This document shows, in pieces, positions 60,599-64,000 of a DNA stretch of 64,000 nt. Numbering within the stretch: position 1 is the first letter of the stretch; each line of letters opens with the position of its first letter. A model generated the notes under the pieces. The model did no database searches. It was given only the letters and a program-made list of their open reading frames with translations, and had not been told where the DNA came from. This DNA is from Nitrospira sp. (lineage in GTDB: Bacteria; Nitrospirota; Nitrospiria; Nitrospirales; Nitrospiraceae), in assembly GCA_024998625.1 (NCBI GenBank), contig JACOEL010000002.1, positions 124,001 through 188,000 on the forward strand, read 5' to 3'. Position numbers and translations under genes: made by a program.

Positions 60599-62206
60599 TC
60601 ACGCAAAATGGCGAAAGAACCAAAACAGGGACCCTGCTAGTACGATGGACGCGGGGAGGGTCAGGACCCATGCCAGTGCGAGGTGCCGGACCGTCTGCCA
60701 CTGTAAACCGGACCGATTGGCCGCCATGGTGCCCGCTACGCCGGAGGACAGCACTTGTGTCGTGCTGACCGGCAGCCCGAAGAGATCCGCTGCGCCGATT
60801 GTTGTCATCGCCACCAATTCGGCGCTGGCGCCCTGGCCGTACGACAGATGCGTTTTCCCGATCTTCTCCCCGACCGTCACGACGATGCGTTTCCAGCCGA
60901 TCATGGTGCCCAGCCCAAGCGCAATGGCCACGGCAGCTTTGACCCACACAGGGATATATTTGGTGGCGTTATCCAACATGGATTTATAGTGCAGCAAGAT
61001 GTCTCGGTCCGCTCGCGCAAAGGCCGGCTCGCGGGTCTTATCCATCCAACGCAGGGATTCTCCCAGCAGGTACATGTCGTTCCGCACGTTGGAGGTGTGC
61101 TCCGTGGGCATCTGGGCGACGGTGGCATAGGAGGCAATCTGTGTGCGCACTATGCCGCTTAATGCGCGAAGGGCCGGCAAGGTATCCGGGCGAACCTCGT
61201 GGGTGCGAAGGTATTCTGCGACGGTCTGTCGTGGGTCCGCCGGGGTGATGGTTGTCTTGCTGTAGCGTTGGAATACGGCCTCCGATTTGCTCGACGCCTC
61301 CACGAAGGCAGGTGTGTACGAAATGTCTACGGTGCGATTGAGCGCATAGACGGTCGGCACGGTTCCAATGAGGATCAGCATGATGAGACCCATGCCCTTT
61401 TGTCCGTCGTTGGACCCATGGGCAAAGCTGACACCCGTGCAGGTGAGAATGAGCAGACCCCGGATCCACAGGGGCGGTGGTGTCTTGCCGCGCGGCGGTT
61501 TGTACAACTTCTCGATGGGGATGGCCTTCATGGCGATCAGGAGGAGAAACGCGGCGGCAGAGAATCCGATCAGCGGTGAAAACAGGAGGGACTTGCCCAC
61601 GTTGAAGGCCTGGGTCCAATCGACGCCGCTGGTATTCGTGCCGCCGGCTGCCATCAGCTGGTTAGTGAAACCGACGCCGATCACGGAGCCGATCAGCGCA
61701 TGCGAACTGGAGGAAGGCAGACCCAGATACCATGTCCCCAGGTTCCAGAGGATGGCGGCGATCAGCAGCGCAAAAACCATGGCGAATCCGGCACCGGCGC
61801 TCACTTGGAGAATCAGTTCGACCGGCAGCAGGGCAACGATTCCGAACGCGACTGCCCCGGATGCGAGCATGACGCCGATAAAGTTCCACAGACCGGACCA
61901 AGCCACGGCGAGGTGCGGCGGCATGGAATGCGTATAGATGACGGTCGCGACGGCGTTCGCCGTGTCATGAAACCCGTTGACGAATTCGAAGCCCAGCGCG
62001 ATCAGCAGGGCAAACCCGAGCAGGATAAACGGCCAGACTGAGGAGGCGCGAACATCGGAGAGATCCGAGGTCAATTCACCGGCGACGTAGATTCCGCCGA
62101 TCGTGAGCAGGATCAGGATGAGGAAGAGGCCGATTTGTGAAGTCCCTCCTTCGAGAGTTGTCTCGAAGGAATCGACAGCGGCGGTTTCGACGGGGGGCGG
62201 TGTCAT
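60599..62206 (-). CDS. pit: Inorganic phosphate transporter, PiT family
   Basis: A 535-residue transporter with AAAGGA before ATG 62206 and about ten membrane helices. The paired PiT signatures are GFHDTANAVATVIYT and SFAHGSNDGQKGMGLIM, with the second repeat and a long cytoplasmic loop between. PiT carries metal-phosphate with protons or sodium. The central loop of about 150 residues is helical and may be regulatory. Confidence 0.95.
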   Translation of the reverse strand: MTPPPVETAAVDSFETTLEGGTSQIGLFLILILLTIGGIYVAGELTSDLSDVRASSVWPFILLGFALLIALGFEFVNGFHDTANAVATVIYTHSMPPHLAVAWSGLWNFIGVMLASGAVAFGIVALLPVELILQVSAGAGFAMVFALLIAAILWNLGTWYLGLPSSSSHALIGSVIGVGFTNQLMAAGGTNTSGVDWTQAFNVGKSLLFSPLIGFSAAAFLLLIAMKAIPIEKLYKPPRGKTPPPLWIRGLLILTCTGVSFAHGSNDGQKGMGLIMLILIGTVPTVYALNRTVDISYTPAFVEASSKSEAVFQRYSKTTITPADPRQTVAEYLRTHEVRPDTLPALRALSGIVRTQIASYATVAQMPTEHTSNVRNDMYLLGESLRWMDKTREPAFARADRDILLHYKSMLDNATKYIPVWVKAAVAIALGLGTMIGWKRIVVTVGEKIGKTHLSYGQGASAELVAMTTIGAADLFGLPVSTTQVLSSGVAGTMAANRSGLQWQTVRHLALAWVLTLPASIVLAGSLFWFFRHFA

Positions 62207-62382
62207 TCAAGGTTCCTTTCTGCGGAGAGCCGCTGCCGAACCGTTAACAGCCTGATAGGCTAGCAGGGTGTCGTTACACCTCGTTGCAAGCCGGATTAAG
62301 ATCGCGTTAACTGTGGAAGCCGGACGCTCGCCTCCAGGCAACGGTTTGTTTTATGATCCACCGAGCGATAGTCGGAGGGACG

Positions 62383-63171
62383 ATGGGCATGAGGCAAATG
62401 GGGTGGTGTGCGTTAGTCAGTGCGATCGTCATGGTCGTTTCCGGGGCCGGTTGCGGGAGTTCCGCAAAACTCATGTCCGGACTCAGTATCGAAGAATTGA
62501 AGCCGGTGCCGGGCATCCTGCCCGGTGCGAGGCTGATCCGGGGCACGATCAGCAGTTTCTCAGGCGATCGTGTGGAAGTTCAGACGGGGGAGCGGGCTCC
62601 GCGTTACCTGTCACTCGAAGCCGGCGGAGACGAGGCGCGTGGACTGCAGCCTGGCGGGGTCGTGGAGATCATGGTCAATGATCGCGACGAGATTGTGGCC
62701 TATCAGCGACCGGCCGATCAGCCGCCGACGAAAATTTTCCGCGGCTCGCTGGGGAGACCGTTCAACCCTGAAAAGGAACGGGTGACGATTCGTCTCGATA
62801 CGGGGCGGGATGTGGGGTTCTATGCGCGCACGGTCGCCATGGAGAAGCTGGCGGCCCTTGAGGTCGGCGAGACGGCCGATTTTGCCGTCGATCGAGCGTA
62901 TCTCCTCGTCGATGCGTTTTCGTTGGGCAAGCCCAGGGAACTGGCGTTTGAGTCTTCGCCGCGCGCGCCGCAGCATCGCCTCGAAGGGGCCTTCGTGACC
63001 ATCGGCGACGGACGGATGCGCCTCCGGATGAAGATCGATGACATTCAGTCCTTTCCGGTGCGGCCGTTGCTGCAGCCCGCGATCGAACAGCTCGCTCCCA
63101 ACGAACTGGTATCGGTCTATCTCGACGCGCAGGGACAGGTGATCGACATGGTCAGGGCGCCCCGGCGTTGA
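62383..63171 (+). CDS. Lipoprotein of unknown function, 262 aa
   Basis: A 262-residue lipoprotein with GGAGG 5 bases before ATG 62383; CALVSAIVMVVSGAGCGSS is the lipobox. The mature part is beta-rich, with several repeats of a short form such as RGTISSFSGDRVEVQTGERA, RLDTGRDVGFYARTVAMEKL and GAFVTIGDGRMRLRMKIDDI. I do not know the family. It is convergent with the truncated dehydrogenase gene. Confidence 0.7.
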   Translation: MGMRQMGWCALVSAIVMVVSGAGCGSSAKLMSGLSIEELKPVPGILPGARLIRGTISSFSGDRVEVQTGERAPRYLSLEAGGDEARGLQPGGVVEIMVNDRDEIVAYQRPADQPPTKIFRGSLGRPFNPEKERVTIRLDTGRDVGFYARTVAMEKLAALEVGETADFAVDRAYLLVDAFSLGKPRELAFESSPRAPQHRLEGAFVTIGDGRMRLRMKIDDIQSFPVRPLLQPAIEQLAPNELVSVYLDAQGQVIDMVRAPRR

Positions 63172-63177
63172 ACGACG

Positions 63178-64000
63178 TCAGCGGCGCGGGGGAAGCTTCA
63201 CGATCCGGGTGATCAGCCAGTCATTCAGACGATCCGGCAGGAGCAGCGCCAGGTAGGCACGGATCGCGGCGTCGGAGCCGATGAGATAGCGTGTTTTCGG
63301 CCACCTCGACCGCAGGGCATGCGCCACGGCTTCGGCCACGACGCTTGCGGGTTGTGCCTGTTCACCGGCCGCCGTGGCCGCGTCTTTGATACGGGTGAAG
63401 CCTTCCTGATACATGCCCTTGAGGTCTTGCCCCCAGGCTGCGTCCCAGGCATCGACTTCTTTTCTGGTCTTTTTCCATATAGGCGTAGCAATGGCGCCGG
63501 GTGCGATGAGTGCGACGCGGATGCCCCAGGGTTGGAGTTCCAGTCGCAAGGCATCGGTGATCGCTTCCAGCGCATGTTTTGAAGCGGCGTAGGGGGCCAT
63601 GAACGGCATGGAGGCCCGTCCGGCGATGGAGCCCATATTGATGATGCGTCCTCGCCCGGTTCGGATCAATGGGAGGAACGTTTGCGTGACCGCGATGAGG
63701 CCGAACACGTTGACTTCGAATTGCCGCCGCCAGTCGGCGAGGGGCAAGAGTTCGATCGGCCCCGCGACGCCGATCCCGGCATTGTTCACCAGACCGGCGA
63801 GGCCGCGTTCTCCAACCATGGCTGCAACGGTATGACTGGCCGCCGAGATCGAGGCGACATCGGTGACATCGAGGCGAATCGGCATGAGTCGCGGTCCGGC
63901 TTGTTGCTGGAGCCGTTCGCCGTCAGCGGGATGACGAACGCCTGCGAAGACACGGTACCCCAGCTTGTCGAGCGTCAATGCGCACGCGGCTCCGATGCCG
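63178..64000 (-). CDS. Short-chain dehydrogenase/reductase (N-terminus cut off)
   Basis: At least 274 residues; the gene runs off the right edge, where GIGAACALTLDKLGYRVFAG is the last part of the TGxxxGIG NAD(P) loop. The rest is complete: GLVNNAGIGVAGPIELL, the catalytic Ser in GRIINMGSIAGRASMPFMAP, YAASKHALEAITDALRLEL with the YxxxK pair, and LIAPGAIATPIW. The substrate is unknown. The start lies outside the window. Confidence 0.9.
   Translation of the reverse strand, partial: GIGAACALTLDKLGYRVFAGVRHPADGERLQQQAGPRLMPIRLDVTDVASISAASHTVAAMVGERGLAGLVNNAGIGVAGPIELLPLADWRRQFEVNVFGLIAVTQTFLPLIRTGRGRIINMGSIAGRASMPFMAPYAASKHALEAITDALRLELQPWGIRVALIAPGAIATPIWKKTRKEVDAWDAAWGQDLKGMYQEGFTRIKDAATAAGEQAQPASVVAEAVAHALRSRWPKTRYLIGSDAAIRAYLALLLPDRLNDWLITRIVKLPPRR

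Noticed and set aside
1-64000. CRISPR array, rRNA or tRNA genes
   Set aside because: No regularly spaced repeats and no clear rRNA or tRNA signatures were seen; a covariance-model scan would be the test.

Overview
The window is 64 kb of high-GC (about 60%) bacterial chromosome with dense, mostly housekeeping and envelope genes. No rRNA, tRNA or CRISPR array was seen. The mix of genes (a probable hopanoid methylase, many small periplasmic proteins, a di-haem cytochrome c with a divergent Crp/Fnr regulator, cupredoxin-like proteins, DUF481, RMD1 and Omp85-type proteins) fits a member of the Nitrospirota, most likely Nitrospira. That assignment is inference from gene content and codon style, not from a marker gene. 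Both ends cut through genes: a B12-binding radical SAM protein at the left and a short-chain dehydrogenase at the right.

1-19.6 kb: radical SAM protein, tandem cupredoxin-like protein with a coupled methyltransferase, two transporters, a TPR protein, a CBS protein with an uncharacterised N-terminal domain, a zinc-ribbon protein, a first mini-AAA protein lacking Walker A, gluconokinase, a PNPOx/GAF/winged-helix sensor with a PNPOx partner, the second cupredoxin-like protein, a stand-alone copy of the CBS protein's N-terminal domain, di-haem cytochrome c, a Crp/Fnr regulator and an outer-membrane barrel. 19.9-30.7 kb: pyrophosphatase, DEAD-box helicase, an OsmC/membrane-protein operon with a candidate sigma-54 promoter and paired upstream repeats beside its likely activator, a second SF2 helicase, the second mini-AAA protein, an AN1-like zinc finger and release factor 3.

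30.7-37.1 kb is the accessory part: a lower-GC HNH endonuclease island, then after several small conserved genes (VF530, YaeQ, SUI1, AlkC) a scrambled zone with two Rhs YD-repeat fossils on either side of a ribbon-helix-helix/coiled-coil gene pair with its own palindrome, and a 97-bp IS5-like MITE. 37.1-55.0 kb: aldo/keto reductase, Na+/H+ antiporter, a short Omp85-type protein, an overlapping GNAT / C39-like peptidase / flavoprotein / hydrolase cluster, nitrilase, a giant AsmA-like protein, a second HI0933-type flavoprotein, DUF481, a lipoprotein, an RMD1-like protein and a HAD phosphatase, closed by a 132-bp palindromic element with CTAA target duplications.

55.3-60.5 kb holds the strongest candidate for an undescribed system: four genes whose ends overlap by 4, 14 and 4 bases, encoding an unrecognised 801-residue protein, a phosphatidylserine decarboxylase-like enzyme with its self-cleavage motif, an Lgt-like membrane protein and a secreted TPR protein. 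Together they suggest a phospholipid or lipoprotein modification pathway. The window ends with a PiT phosphate transporter, a lipoprotein and the truncated dehydrogenase.
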